NCBI GenBank assembly: GCA_002167345.2 | Contig: NHCZ02000003.1 | Span: forward strand, 1-44,978 | Length of the DNA: 44,978 nucleotides | DNA from: a bacterium TMED46 | Lineage (GTDB): Bacteria; Fidelibacterota; Marinisomatia; Marinisomatales; UBA1611 | Direction: 5' to 3' | Shown: positions 14,999 through 24,895 of the stretch, piece by piece | How the letters are laid out: every line of letters starts with the position of its first letter | Numbering within the stretch: the first letter of the stretch is position 1 | Position numbers and translations under genes: made by a program | Notes under the pieces: model-generated | What the model was told of the DNA's origin: nothing | Databases searched by the model: none | What the model saw: the letters and a program-made list of their open reading frames with translations, nothing else

Positions 14999-16249
14999 AT
15001 GTCTCATCCTCTAAAAGAACTGATCAACAATAAACCCCTATTCAACTCTCTAGCTAAAGAATATGGTACTCCACTTTATGTTTATGATAAGAACCAGTTG
15101 ATAAAAAACATAAATAAAATACATTCAGCTCTGGCCAACAATTTTGATAATTTCCATATTTGTTACACCATTAAAGCCAATAGTAATCCAAATATTATAA
15201 GAGTACTTAAATCAGAAATCCCAAGTATAGGAGCAGACTGTTCAAGTCCAGGAGAATTGTATGCTGCAAAACTTGCAGGTATATCAAGTAATGATTGCAT
15301 TTTTACCGGTAATTATGAATCACAAGAAGATCTAGAAATAGCTTTTGAACAAAAAGCCCATATCAATCTAGATGATATAACGTCTTTCACACGTTTAAAA
15401 AAGATAGGGACACCAAAAGAAATTTCATTTAGGTTAAATCCAGGATTTGGAAAAGGTGCTTTCTCGCAGGTTGTAACTGGTGGTAAAAATTCAAAATTTG
15501 GTGTTCCTAAGCACGCTATCCTTGATGCATATAAAATGGCAAAGGATAGCGGGATTGAAAATTTTGGTATACAGTGTATGACCGGATCAGGTGTTTTGGA
15601 TCACGAATATTTTCCAAAGCTTATGAAAGAGATACTAAAAACAGTTGAATTGATCAATAAAGAATTAAAAATAGATTTTCATCATATAAGCCTTGGTGGT
15701 GGATATGGCATCCCTTATAGTGATGATGAAATATCATTGGATTTCAATAAAGTGTTTCATGATGTAAGTAGGGTCTTTCATTCGTTCTATAATGGATCTG
15801 ATAAACCAGAGCTCTGGATAGAACCAGGAAAGTCTGTGGTAGGGAATACAGGTATTTTAATATCAAAGGTTACTGGAATTAAAAATAGTTATAAAAAATT
15901 TATAGGCCTTGATGCGGGAATGGAAACACTGATGCGCCCTGCACTATATAATGCACATCATCGTATATATAAGATAGGATATCCTGAAGCAGAAACAACT
16001 CAGACTGTTGATTTCACCGGACGAATATGTGAGAATACTGACCGATTAGCAATTGATAGAAAATTCACAGATATAGACGAAGGTGATCTTGTGGCTATTA
16101 TGGATGTAGGTGCCTATGGCTTTACCATGTCCCACCAATTCTGCACAAGACCTAAAGTAGCAGAAATTCTTTTAGATGGTGATAAATCAACTTTAATAAG
16201 AGAACGTGAATCAATTGAGGACCTATTTTCAAAATGTGAGGTGTATTGA
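14999..16249 (+). CDS. lysA: Diaminopimelate decarboxylase-like PLP enzyme
   Basis: A fold-type III PLP decarboxylase of 416 residues, usual length for LysA, which makes lysine from meso-diaminopimelate in the cytoplasm. The PLP lysine is K59 in YTIKANSNP. SLGGGYGIPY, EPGKSVVGNTG, ICENTDRLA (the CESxD equivalent with the incoming active-site Cys) and GAYGFTMSHQFCTRPKVAEIL (the YNxRPRPAEV block) follow in order. Where classical LysA has an HxGS turn, this protein has QCMTGSG, so the His is replaced. Such variation is seen in broader ornithine/diaminopimelate/carboxynorspermidine decarboxylase relatives, and the substrate could differ. No other lysine gene is adjacent, and it stands as a single transcription unit. 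Confidence 0.8.
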   Translation: MSHPLKELINNKPLFNSLAKEYGTPLYVYDKNQLIKNINKIHSALANNFDNFHICYTIKANSNPNIIRVLKSEIPSIGADCSSPGELYAAKLAGISSNDCIFTGNYESQEDLEIAFEQKAHINLDDITSFTRLKKIGTPKEISFRLNPGFGKGAFSQVVTGGKNSKFGVPKHAILDAYKMAKDSGIENFGIQCMTGSGVLDHEYFPKLMKEILKTVELINKELKIDFHHISLGGGYGIPYSDDEISLDFNKVFHDVSRVFHSFYNGSDKPELWIEPGKSVVGNTGILISKVTGIKNSYKKFIGLDAGMETLMRPALYNAHHRIYKIGYPEAETTQTVDFTGRICENTDRLAIDRKFTDIDEGDLVAIMDVGAYGFTMSHQFCTRPKVAEILLDGDKSTLIRERESIEDLFSKCEVY

Positions 16250-16252
16250 TAA

Positions 16253-17614
16253 TTATTTTAGCAAGATCATTTTATGATTCATCGATGACTGTCCATTCTT
16301 GATCTGGCAAAAATAAACTCCTCCAGGCACTGCCCTTCTATTGTTATCTAAACCATCCCAAACAATCTTTTTCCATGATTCTCCTTCATATATCATGTCA
16401 TTATATAGCATTCTTATATTTCTTCCAAGAAGATCAATAACTGAGACCTGCAACAATCCTGATTCTGGAATATATGTTACGATAGTTGTAGATGGATTAA
16501 ACGGATTAGGGTAATTGATGACAGGTGTATCTGGTAGGATAGAGTATACGATCTCCTCATTTCCAATACTCAGGGCATCAGTGTATTTATATATAGTTTG
16601 CCCACATGCATAACCAATATTTTGATCTATAAAGTCAAGGCGATTTACACGGCTTCCAAACCCTGCAGAATTCCAGGTCTCACCACCATCTGATGTTACA
16701 TAAGTTGGCAGACTACTATTTCCTCCCATCCAACCCAAGGTATCGTTTATGAAACCAATACCTTGGATAAAGTAATAATCATTCATAAATAGCATTTCAT
16801 TCCAGGTCTCACCACCATCTATAGTTTTTAGAAAGTATATGGGAGACTCATAATTTCGCTGTAAGGAAACATACCCTACGCTATCTGATGGAAAATCAAC
16901 CTTCCATGCCCACTCACCCGACCTAGATGTTATGAATGAGGGCATCCAGGTCTCACCACCATCAGTGGTCTTTAAAACAATGCCCCTTGAATCCTCATGA
17001 TCTGTATTGGTTAACCCAACAATAAATCCAGTATCAGGATTAAAAAAATGTAGATCAATTAAACCTGCAACTGAAACATATTGATCAAAATCATAGGATA
17101 TCCAGGTTTCACCCCTATCCATTGTTTTAGTAAAGAATGCTGGACCCCGAACGCGCCCAACCGCACACATGACCGTATCATTGATGACCTGTATACCGCA
17201 TAAACCCTGAGGAGAAGGACCTATAAAATCATCGAAAGGCATCCAGGAAGAACCTCCGTCTGAAGTATGATACAGATTTATGACATCAGTTGCACCAAAT
17301 TCACCATCACCTACATTACCAGCCCAACCATTTAACTCATCAAAAAATCCAACAGAGCGAAAATGTGTTTCAGATTGTTCAAATTGTAATTCCCAACTAT
17401 CACCGCCATCTGGTGTATGATATATTTGCCCCCAACCATTGACTGCCCAACCTAGGTTCTCGTTTAAAAATTGAATATCATTAAACCTTGTCACTACTGG
17501 TGCATTGGGCAATTCGGTCCATGTCCCTGTTTGGCCAGTTAATAATGTTAAAAAAAGAAAGAGATAATGAATAAGTTTAAATTTATATATAACAGAATAT
17601 GCTCTTAATATCAT
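16253..17614 (-). CDS. Secreted YCF48/BNR-like beta-propeller with T9SS tail
   Basis: A 453-residue exported protein. An N-terminal hydrophobic signal (about residues 14-28, LIHYLFLFLTLLTG) precedes a propeller of about six repeats. Each repeat carries a T-x-D-G-G-x-[ST]-W turn (TPDGGDSW, TSDGGSSW, TMDRGETW, TTDGGETW, TIDGGETW, TSDGGETW), the BNR/YCF48 signature. The end is a T9SS sorting domain: NYPNPFNPSTT, V-I-D-L-L-G-R, W-D-G-x-D, V-P-G-G-V-Y, and a terminal KMILLK. YCF48-like proteins often act in assembly of other complexes, but many in this lineage have no known role. It is the last gene of the TonB-receptor operon, 5 bp after the PorV-like gene. Confidence 0.85.
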   Translation of the reverse strand: MILRAYSVIYKFKLIHYLFLFLTLLTGQTGTWTELPNAPVVTRFNDIQFLNENLGWAVNGWGQIYHTPDGGDSWELQFEQSETHFRSVGFFDELNGWAGNVGDGEFGATDVINLYHTSDGGSSWMPFDDFIGPSPQGLCGIQVINDTVMCAVGRVRGPAFFTKTMDRGETWISYDFDQYVSVAGLIDLHFFNPDTGFIVGLTNTDHEDSRGIVLKTTDGGETWMPSFITSRSGEWAWKVDFPSDSVGYVSLQRNYESPIYFLKTIDGGETWNEMLFMNDYYFIQGIGFINDTLGWMGGNSSLPTYVTSDGGETWNSAGFGSRVNRLDFIDQNIGYACGQTIYKYTDALSIGNEEIVYSILPDTPVINYPNPFNPSTTIVTYIPESGLLQVSVIDLLGRNIRMLYNDMIYEGESWKKIVWDGLDNNRRAVPGGVYFCQIKNGQSSMNHKMILLK

Positions 17615-17619
17615 AGTGA

Positions 17620-18645
17620 TTAAAAATTAAAGCTAATATTTAATCGCTTGATCTCACCCAACGGTCCATAATCAGATAATGAATAATCAATAGTTAATAA
17701 TGTAGAAGTACGATTTATTAAATAATTCATGCCTATACCAAAAGAAGGTCCTTCAATTTTATCCTGCTTGTAAAACGACGGCAAACCTCCTCTTATGAAT
17801 ATTAATTTCCGATAATCTAATTCTAATCCAAAATTCAAGTATTCTGTATTATCGTTTGGATGGAGTGCATCTACGCCATATGCCAATGTAAGCGATTCTG
17901 TTTTTATAAATTCACCAGATAAACCCACTCGAAAAAATAATGGCAGAGGAAAATATTCCGTTTCATAAACCGCATTAACAAATTCTACATTACCTTGATT
18001 ATCCTGATCTGGGTCAACACTGATCTTCTGGTCTCTTCCCTCCATCCTCATTTTACCACCATAATTACTTATTGAAACGCCTAGCCTTGTACCATAAAAC
18101 GGGGTCTCAAAAAGTGTCCCTATATCAACGGCAAATGTTCTAGCGGTGGAGTGCCAAATATTCTGTTGGATATATTTAAAGGAACCACCAAGAGAAAAAC
18201 GGTCTGTTAACATTTTTGAATAGGTAAAACCTGCAGAGAGATCATTTGTTGAAAATTTTTCACCTGTGCCATGGGGTTCTGAAACAGTACGGACAAGATC
18301 ATCTGGTGAAGAAAGGTTTATCACACTCAACCCAATTACACCTTTTTCTCCTAGGTCGATACCAACAATTGCAAATTGATATTTCATTGCAACCAACCAA
18401 TCATATGAGCCAAACTGGACGCCGATACCTTTATGGCCTGCAATACTAGCAGGGTTCCAATAAATGCCACTCAAAATAGCTTTTTGACCAGCAACAGCAC
18501 CACCCATTCCAGAACTTCTCGCATCCATCCCTATTTTTAAGAACTGAGCAACCGTAGTTCCCGTTTTGCTCATGGATTGGTTATTACCAAACTGTGCTGA
18601 ACAAATGCTGATAGCACAGGTTAAAATGATCAGAGAATATTTCAT
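17620..18645 (-). CDS. PorV/PorQ-family outer-membrane protein
   Basis: A 341-residue outer-membrane beta-barrel protein of the PorV/PorQ (UPF0164) family. Signal peptide MKYSLIILTCAISICSA is followed by AQFLKIGMDARSSGMGGAVAG and IYWNPASIAG, the hallmark N-terminal pattern of PorV-like proteins. The rest is alternating beta strands ending in Phe (NISFNF), as expected for barrel insertion. In T9SS bacteria PorV shuttles secreted substrates from the translocon to the attachment complex; lineage-expanded paralogs near T9SS-tailed genes are common. I chose the ATG at 18645, which has the signal peptide, over an upstream in-frame ATG at 18753. It overlaps the preceding stop by ATGA, so it is translationally coupled. 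Confidence 0.86.
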   Translation of the reverse strand: MKYSLIILTCAISICSAQFGNNQSMSKTGTTVAQFLKIGMDARSSGMGGAVAGQKAILSGIYWNPASIAGHKGIGVQFGSYDWLVAMKYQFAIVGIDLGEKGVIGLSVINLSSPDDLVRTVSEPHGTGEKFSTNDLSAGFTYSKMLTDRFSLGGSFKYIQQNIWHSTARTFAVDIGTLFETPFYGTRLGVSISNYGGKMRMEGRDQKISVDPDQDNQGNVEFVNAVYETEYFPLPLFFRVGLSGEFIKTESLTLAYGVDALHPNDNTEYLNFGLELDYRKLIFIRGGLPSFYKQDKIEGPSFGIGMNYLINRTSTLLTIDYSLSDYGPLGEIKRLNISFNF

Positions 18646-21600
18646 TTGATCACCGCAAATCGCCCTAATTTTTCTCCAATTCCAGGGGCGTCTACATGAT
18701 AAAGGTAAACACCATAAGCTAAAGGAAAGTTGTCTTTTGTGGTCAAATCCCAATGCTCTTGACTATTATCTATCTCTGAGTCATGCTTAATGGTTTCTAC
18801 CAATTCTCCATTTACAGTATATATTGTGATTGTACATTCTTTTGGAAGATTAGTGAAATAGATTTTTCTAGGACCTCGATCCATTGGACTCTGAAGATCT
18901 AACTGCTCTAATACATTTGTGACAACATAAGGGTTAGGAACAACATAGATACTATCTAGCTTTGATGATGCAACTGTCTTATCATATTGCGTTGCTAGTG
19001 TTGTATAGATCATCGTATCACTTGCTGAAAATGGTCGATGAGTATCTATAAAAAATATATCGCCCTCGCTCGCAGCTATCGTATCCCCGCTATCAGGTAA
19101 GAAAAATGTGAACTCCCATTTTCCGCCTAAAGGCTGACCATCCATAATAATCGCTCTATCTCCTAGAGACCAAAGGCTATCGGGGTCATCACCTTCTTCA
19201 ATGATAGTGACCTCTTCTTGAAATGGTACTCTTCCTGGTGTTACATCCCAGACTTCAAAATTCATTCTTGAATTCCCAAAGCTAGGATGAAGCGAGGTAC
19301 TACTTGTATCAACTATCTCATTAAAAAATCGTACTTCATAGGCACCTGGATACATGAATTGATCTGCACCATTAAAAGGAATCACCTCTGGTTCCCACGT
19401 GCAAGATGAAGTTGGAGACCATTTTGTATTTTCTTCATTCAAAGCTAAGACCACATCTTTAGCAGTTATTTTTACTCCATCTACAATTGGATTTGTTAAT
19501 TCAAGGTCAAGGGCCTCACTATTGATAATTGGGTAATACAAATACGACACGGTATAAGTGTTGCCATCGATCATACCTCCTCCATCAATTCCCTTTATTT
19601 TCCCTGTCGTATCTAGCAATTCAAAATCATCATTAATAAAATAAGTATTACCACTTTCATCACTGACGGAAACTGATCCAAGGTCAATATTCCCATGTAA
19701 TAGTTTTCTGTATTGCTCAATAGATATAGTAACTGATTCTTCTATAAGCATAAGATCTTTTAAACTATACCTAATGGGCGATTCTCGAAATGTTATTTCA
19801 AATTGATTGGTATTCTGTAAACTATATGGATCAACTATGTCTAAAAAAATCTTAGCTGTTGTGACTCCAGTTTTATGAATGATCTCATTATTAAGTATAG
19901 TACCGTTTACAACTCCTATAGCAGGGGAACTAGGTACGACCAGTACGGTGTTAATGTCCGTAATTAGTTCATTTGTTGTGGGATTCAATGTAATGGTTTT
20001 AGAGCATTCACTTGGAGGAATCTCCAACTCTCTAGAACCATGGTCATAGGATACAACCGCATAATAATAGGATTGTCCATTTAATACATTATTAGAGTCA
20101 ATATAAGAATGTACCAAACCAGTATTATCGCCTAGAGTATAATAGGCGCCTCTTCCTGGATATACTATTTCACTCATACCATAATAATCATTATCCAGAT
20201 CAAAACGAGCAGGTGCACCATTATACATCTTTAATGGTTCAAATAAGAACTTTGAACCATTTGCATCAGTAATGGTCTGCTGGTCTAAAAACTGCGGGTG
20301 GGTACTTCTATAAATAACATATCCTTCAAAATCATACTCATCAGAAATTGGATCTAATGACTCTTCTGCTATTTGATCCCAATATAATGTAACGCGTTCG
20401 TCACCAGGTATGGCTGTGACCGTTGGCTTATCTGGTGGTTTTGCAAACTGATAATTTCTTTCATAGATATCCTGAGAAGTAATAGCATTAAGCGTTAGGT
20501 CATCATAGTCCTCACCAATTAATAAGGCTATAGAAAAACGTCGTGTTTCACCTGCCGGTAGTGAGATAGGTCCTGAACTGTATATAAAGACATAGTCGCC
20601 TGACTGGGTCGCATTCGCTGAATCAAAAACACCAGGTTGTAAAAAATCATCAAAGACCCGCTGGTCATCAGCAATAGTGGTACCAGAAAAAGGTGGTGAG
20701 GTAAATCCAGTTAATCCAACCATATCAGACTCATCTAGGTCGGTCCATTCAAAATTGGGTTCGCCAGGCTGTCTAATATCATACTGATCACCTGCCGTAG
20801 GGATACCATCGCCTTCACCCATATCACCTGTATTAGGAACCCCATCTACACCAATATCATCTTTTTCTGGATCCCAGTCATTATCATCATCAATCCCATT
20901 ACTTCTGCTTTCATCTATCATGCCATCTCCATCATTATCTATCTGATCATATGGATTTCCAGGACTTTCAAGAAATTTATAGCCAAAATACCCAGGATTA
21001 TTTGCACTGCCGCTGGCGCTTCCATCCTCATCCCAGCAATATACCATGTTGATATCTTGATCAAAATATGATAGATCATCGCTCCAATCGCTAGGTCCTC
21101 CAATATGTGGATCGCCCCACATGCCAAAGATAACATCATTTAAATCTTTGGGACTTTTGTTGGTTATTTTATATATTAAAAAAATAATATCCTCTGCTAA
21201 AGGATTCGCCCACTGGTAATATCGATACTCTACCTGTAGGCCTAGTCCCTTACGTGATGAGTCATCAGGAAACGGATAGTAATCGAATTCTTTATTCTTT
21301 CTATCATCACAAACAAAGAATGCTTCTTCATCGGCATTCGATGCACCTTGTCTTAGATCTCCAGGCCAAACAAATTCTTTGAGGTTAGGATTATACCAAT
21401 CATTGGACCAACTATCCGGCTTACCATCGAGATCTCGATCTATATCACTAGCAGTAGGAATTTTATCATAATCAGGATTAGCAAAATATAAACCTTCATC
21501 GCTGTATGCTAAGGGTTCCCAGGTCCAATATTCCGATCCATCTGGTGATCTTTCAGGGTCCGTAACAAGTCCATCACTGATCACCCTAGCATACCAGGTC

Positions 21601-22016
21601 GTATCTCCATTTTCAACTTTTGGATATGCATCAGGATGGTTATTTGACGACAGAGGAACTTCTGCACAGATAAATGGACCAAATTCATATCCATAGCCTA
21701 GGCCTTCCCAAATAATATCTGTTACCCTGTTCCCTGGCTCAGATATAGAACCATAATTCCAAATCTGCGTCGTTATTTTGTTACCTGATATTATAGCATC
21801 TTGCCTTCTAAGTATCTGGTCATCTGAATCTGCAGCCCTTTTTGAATATCTATCAATCGTTCTATAGTATTTTGCAAACTGCCTTTGGCTCCAGTCTTTT
21901 TGTGGACCATTCGGATATTTGTTTTTCTTTATTGATAACGGTCCAGCAATAAGTCCTGAAAAAAACAGACCATGCAGTAGCAGAACAACTATTAAAGATC
22001 TATTATTCTTTATCAT
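18642..22016 (-). CDS. Large secreted protein with T9SS-type tail
   Basis: An 1124-residue exported protein (signal about residues 8-25, LIVVLLLHGLFFSGLIAG). It has no recognised enzyme motif. The middle has a run of acidic Asp-rich turns (QIDNDGDGMIDE, GIDDDNDWDPEKDD, GEGDGIPTAGD) like calcium-binding thrombospondin type-3 or dockerin-like loops. A fibronectin-type segment follows (KPPDKPTVTAIPGDERVTLYWD), with the S-Y-Y-Y-A-V-V-S-Y strand. The C-terminus has VPNPYVVTN, ITIYTVNGELVETI, YGVYLYHVDAPG and a terminal GRFAVIK, a variant T9SS/FlgD-like tail. It lies between the TonB receptor and the PorV-like gene with 4-bp overlaps on both sides. It may be a surface partner of the receptor, but no function can be assigned. 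Confidence 0.82.
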   Translation of the reverse strand: MIKNNRSLIVVLLLHGLFFSGLIAGPLSIKKNKYPNGPQKDWSQRQFAKYYRTIDRYSKRAADSDDQILRRQDAIISGNKITTQIWNYGSISEPGNRVTDIIWEGLGYGYEFGPFICAEVPLSSNNHPDAYPKVENGDTTWYARVISDGLVTDPERSPDGSEYWTWEPLAYSDEGLYFANPDYDKIPTASDIDRDLDGKPDSWSNDWYNPNLKEFVWPGDLRQGASNADEEAFFVCDDRKNKEFDYYPFPDDSSRKGLGLQVEYRYYQWANPLAEDIIFLIYKITNKSPKDLNDVIFGMWGDPHIGGPSDWSDDLSYFDQDINMVYCWDEDGSASGSANNPGYFGYKFLESPGNPYDQIDNDGDGMIDESRSNGIDDDNDWDPEKDDIGVDGVPNTGDMGEGDGIPTAGDQYDIRQPGEPNFEWTDLDESDMVGLTGFTSPPFSGTTIADDQRVFDDFLQPGVFDSANATQSGDYVFIYSSGPISLPAGETRRFSIALLIGEDYDDLTLNAITSQDIYERNYQFAKPPDKPTVTAIPGDERVTLYWDQIAEESLDPISDEYDFEGYVIYRSTHPQFLDQQTITDANGSKFLFEPLKMYNGAPARFDLDNDYYGMSEIVYPGRGAYYTLGDNTGLVHSYIDSNNVLNGQSYYYAVVSYDHGSRELEIPPSECSKTITLNPTTNELITDINTVLVVPSSPAIGVVNGTILNNEIIHKTGVTTAKIFLDIVDPYSLQNTNQFEITFRESPIRYSLKDLMLIEESVTISIEQYRKLLHGNIDLGSVSVSDESGNTYFINDDFELLDTTGKIKGIDGGGMIDGNTYTVSYLYYPIINSEALDLELTNPIVDGVKITAKDVVLALNEENTKWSPTSSCTWEPEVIPFNGADQFMYPGAYEVRFFNEIVDTSSTSLHPSFGNSRMNFEVWDVTPGRVPFQEEVTIIEEGDDPDSLWSLGDRAIIMDGQPLGGKWEFTFFLPDSGDTIAASEGDIFFIDTHRPFSASDTMIYTTLATQYDKTVASSKLDSIYVVPNPYVVTNVLEQLDLQSPMDRGPRKIYFTNLPKECTITIYTVNGELVETIKHDSEIDNSQEHWDLTTKDNFPLAYGVYLYHVDAPGIGEKLGRFAVIK

Positions 22017-24811
22017 AGGTCAACACTCAAACCAAATGTTAACAATCTAGGCGGAGAAAAATAATCAGGTCGTGTAAAGTATTCTTCCCATGTATGGACT
22101 CCAGGCTCACCATAGTGAGCTTTAAAACCATCTGTCTCCTGGAGTGAACGGTTGATAAAAGTGTATTCCGATCGACCAGTGTCTGTAAAGACATATCTTT
22201 CATTTCGTAGGTCTAATACATTATAGACCTTCATGAAGAATTCAAAACCAATATTCATCAATGATAAATTCTTATAGATCCTCATATCTAATGATCTTTG
22301 AAATGGTTTACGATCACTATTTGGTAATGGTACGTATCCCGCAAATGGGATATTAGGTGTATAAGGCCATCCAGTACTTAATTTTCCAATCAAACTTAAG
22401 CCCCAACCATTTATGCCAGGCTCGGTAATAGATAGTGTTGTATTAAATACATGGCTTTGATCCCAACTTAGTGGTACGATCTTCTTTTCTTCTTCATCAC
22501 CCGTTAAAGCATTAAAATAAAATGATCCACTCGTTACGCTATTACCTTCTGTCATCTGGAAAGAATAATCTATAAACGCAGATATTTTTGTTTTTGGGTC
22601 ACGTCTCTTTGTTAAACTGAGGGTAATTCCCTTCACCATTGAATAATCTTTATTTAAATAAACTGCATAAGATGAAGGACCATATGTAGGAGAATTATAG
22701 TTAATGGTCTGTAGCGCTAACAGATCTCTAATATCCTTATAGAAAAGACTACCATTTATTGCTATATATCTACTTAATTGTTGCTGTAAACCAAATTCAT
22801 ACATAACTGTTTTTTGTGGTTTGAGGTCACTGTATCCTATGGTTGGTGATAATCCAGCTCCAAAAATATTTTTTAAGAAAAGATTTCTCATTGTTGGCAT
22901 CTGGTAAAAATGACCATATGAAAAATGAAGTATACCCTCATCTGTGATAGGATAGGCAACACCGATCCGTGGAGATATCATATTTTTCTTTGTACTCTTT
23001 ACTAAACCATGTTCAGGATTTAAAAGACTGTCAATATGTGTACTTTGAGGGTCGAACGAATCATATCGCAAACCTAGATTCATTATAAAACTTTGGTATT
23101 CAAGCTTGTCTTGGATGTAACCACTAAAGAATAGAGCATTTTCAGAATAATAACTGTGGGAAGGAGATGCATTCTCTGGAGCGATAGTTGGAATTCTATA
23201 TGTATTATCATCATATAGGATACTGAATATCCTTTCATTCAGATTATCTATTCTATATTGTATACCTGCTTTGATCTCATGACGACTGTTGACCTGTGAT
23301 GTAATGTCAAATTTTCCACCGTATGATAGAGAGTAACGATATGTATGTCCTCTATTAGACCCGCCAAAAGAAAAAGTAGGGCTACTTGGAGCGCCTAAAA
23401 TATTTTGAGAAGATGCATAATTTGAATTGGGCAGTATATACGTATCTTCATTCAAGATATTGATCGTTTGATCTCCGACCAAGTACTGACCTGGGTCCTC
23501 TATGAATAGAAGCACATCTTCATCGCTACCAAAACTACTACCACTTGCGTATGGGATGGCATTACCAAGGTCTAATGGCTTGAACTGAAATGAGCCATAA
23601 TCTGTTCGATTTGTGAAGACGTGTGCTTCATAAAATGTTTTCTTTCCAATTGCATGATTGATCTTCATTGAGATATTATGGTTATTGGATAGTAATCTTG
23701 AACGTCCATCTGGGTTATATTTATAATAGTGTACATAGGACTGACTTTCTCCATTAGAGCCTAGGTACTGTGCAGAGAATTTTAATCGAGGGTTAGCCCT
23801 GTAAGTAAGTTTTAGAAGTGAATTAAGGTTTTTACTAGGGTTCATGGAAATAGTATCACCATCCCCTCCCATTTCAATATACCAATCATCAGAGAAAAAA
23901 TTTGCATGGTCCTGTACATCGTGCTCCCTGACTCCAAAGAGATATCCATCCTGTGAGGAGTATCTTAAGCTGGAATTAAATGTTAGTTTTTTTCGAAAAA
24001 ATGGAACTGGTCCACTAAAGTAGCCTTCAAGAGTTTTTCTATTTAATAGTTCAAACTCGTTTATCTTTGGATACAATTCTGTATCGTTGGAATAACGATC
24101 ACCAGTATAGAATGATACGCTACTTTCGTAATCTTCTCTTCCCTCCTTTATCTGCAGGTTTACTATTCCACTCATTGCATTACCAAATTCAGCATTAAAC
24201 CCACCGCTTACAACCTTGAGCTCGCTTAGCGCCTTATTTGAAACATTAACAGATAAGCTATTTGTGAAAAAGGGATTGCTTACAGATATACCATCAATGT
24301 AATAACCCACTTCATTACTTCGACCTCCACGTATGTGCAACTCACCACCGGCTCCAACATTTACTCCTGCTTGAGTTGTTAAAACACCAAGGAAGGATTC
24401 TACTGGCATACTTAGGATCTCTTCTGATGTTGTAATCTTCTGTGTGGAGGTTAGATCTTTAAAAATGAGTGGTCTTTCAGCAAGAACCGTGATCTCTTCA
24501 CCTTCTAGTGTTTCTTGGTCCAATGAAAAATTTTGTTCTGTTGTCCTGCCGGAACTGACCAAGAGACCTGTGACCTTTACGGATGCGTAACCAATTATGG
24601 ATGTTTTTATATCATATTTTCCGATAGGAACATTAATAATGCTATACCTCCCATCTTGATCCGTATCTGCACCTATACCCTTTCCCATCACGATGACACT
24701 TACACCGACAAGAGGTTCATTAGAGGCAGAGTCTTTGATATTCCCAGTAATTTTTCCTGTTTGACCATAAAGGAAAAGAATTAGCTGGAGAAATATGAAT
24801 AAGTTTTTCAT
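22013..24811 (-). CDS. TonB-dependent receptor with carboxypeptidase-like N-terminal domain
   Basis: A 932-residue outer-membrane receptor. After a signal peptide (MKNLFIFLQLILFLYG), residues about 17-105 form a CarboxypepD_reg-like domain (GKITGNIKDSASNEPLVGVSV, DQDGRYSIINVPIGKYDI), typical of SusC-like and other Bacteroidota-type receptors. The plug follows, with GGELHIRGGRSNEVGYYIDG and ELKVVSGGFNAEFGNAMSGI. The 22-strand barrel ends in the terminal LLTFGLSVDL. It would import a large substrate using TonB-ExbBD energy; the ligand is unknown. No SusD-like partner gene is present, so it is not a classical Sus pair. It heads the four-gene operon down to 16253, with 4-bp overlap to the next gene. 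An 84-bp gap separates it from the divergent amidotransferase gene and must hold both promoters. Confidence 0.93.
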   Translation of the reverse strand: MKNLFIFLQLILFLYGQTGKITGNIKDSASNEPLVGVSVIVMGKGIGADTDQDGRYSIINVPIGKYDIKTSIIGYASVKVTGLLVSSGRTTEQNFSLDQETLEGEEITVLAERPLIFKDLTSTQKITTSEEILSMPVESFLGVLTTQAGVNVGAGGELHIRGGRSNEVGYYIDGISVSNPFFTNSLSVNVSNKALSELKVVSGGFNAEFGNAMSGIVNLQIKEGREDYESSVSFYTGDRYSNDTELYPKINEFELLNRKTLEGYFSGPVPFFRKKLTFNSSLRYSSQDGYLFGVREHDVQDHANFFSDDWYIEMGGDGDTISMNPSKNLNSLLKLTYRANPRLKFSAQYLGSNGESQSYVHYYKYNPDGRSRLLSNNHNISMKINHAIGKKTFYEAHVFTNRTDYGSFQFKPLDLGNAIPYASGSSFGSDEDVLLFIEDPGQYLVGDQTINILNEDTYILPNSNYASSQNILGAPSSPTFSFGGSNRGHTYRYSLSYGGKFDITSQVNSRHEIKAGIQYRIDNLNERIFSILYDDNTYRIPTIAPENASPSHSYYSENALFFSGYIQDKLEYQSFIMNLGLRYDSFDPQSTHIDSLLNPEHGLVKSTKKNMISPRIGVAYPITDEGILHFSYGHFYQMPTMRNLFLKNIFGAGLSPTIGYSDLKPQKTVMYEFGLQQQLSRYIAINGSLFYKDIRDLLALQTINYNSPTYGPSSYAVYLNKDYSMVKGITLSLTKRRDPKTKISAFIDYSFQMTEGNSVTSGSFYFNALTGDEEEKKIVPLSWDQSHVFNTTLSITEPGINGWGLSLIGKLSTGWPYTPNIPFAGYVPLPNSDRKPFQRSLDMRIYKNLSLMNIGFEFFMKVYNVLDLRNERYVFTDTGRSEYTFINRSLQETDGFKAHYGEPGVHTWEEYFTRPDYFSPPRLLTFGLSVDL

Positions 24812-24895
24812 TTGAATGGATTATGAATAGTTACCAATATAATTATAATCAAAAAGATTTAGAAATTAATAAATAGAAAATATTTATCTTTTATC

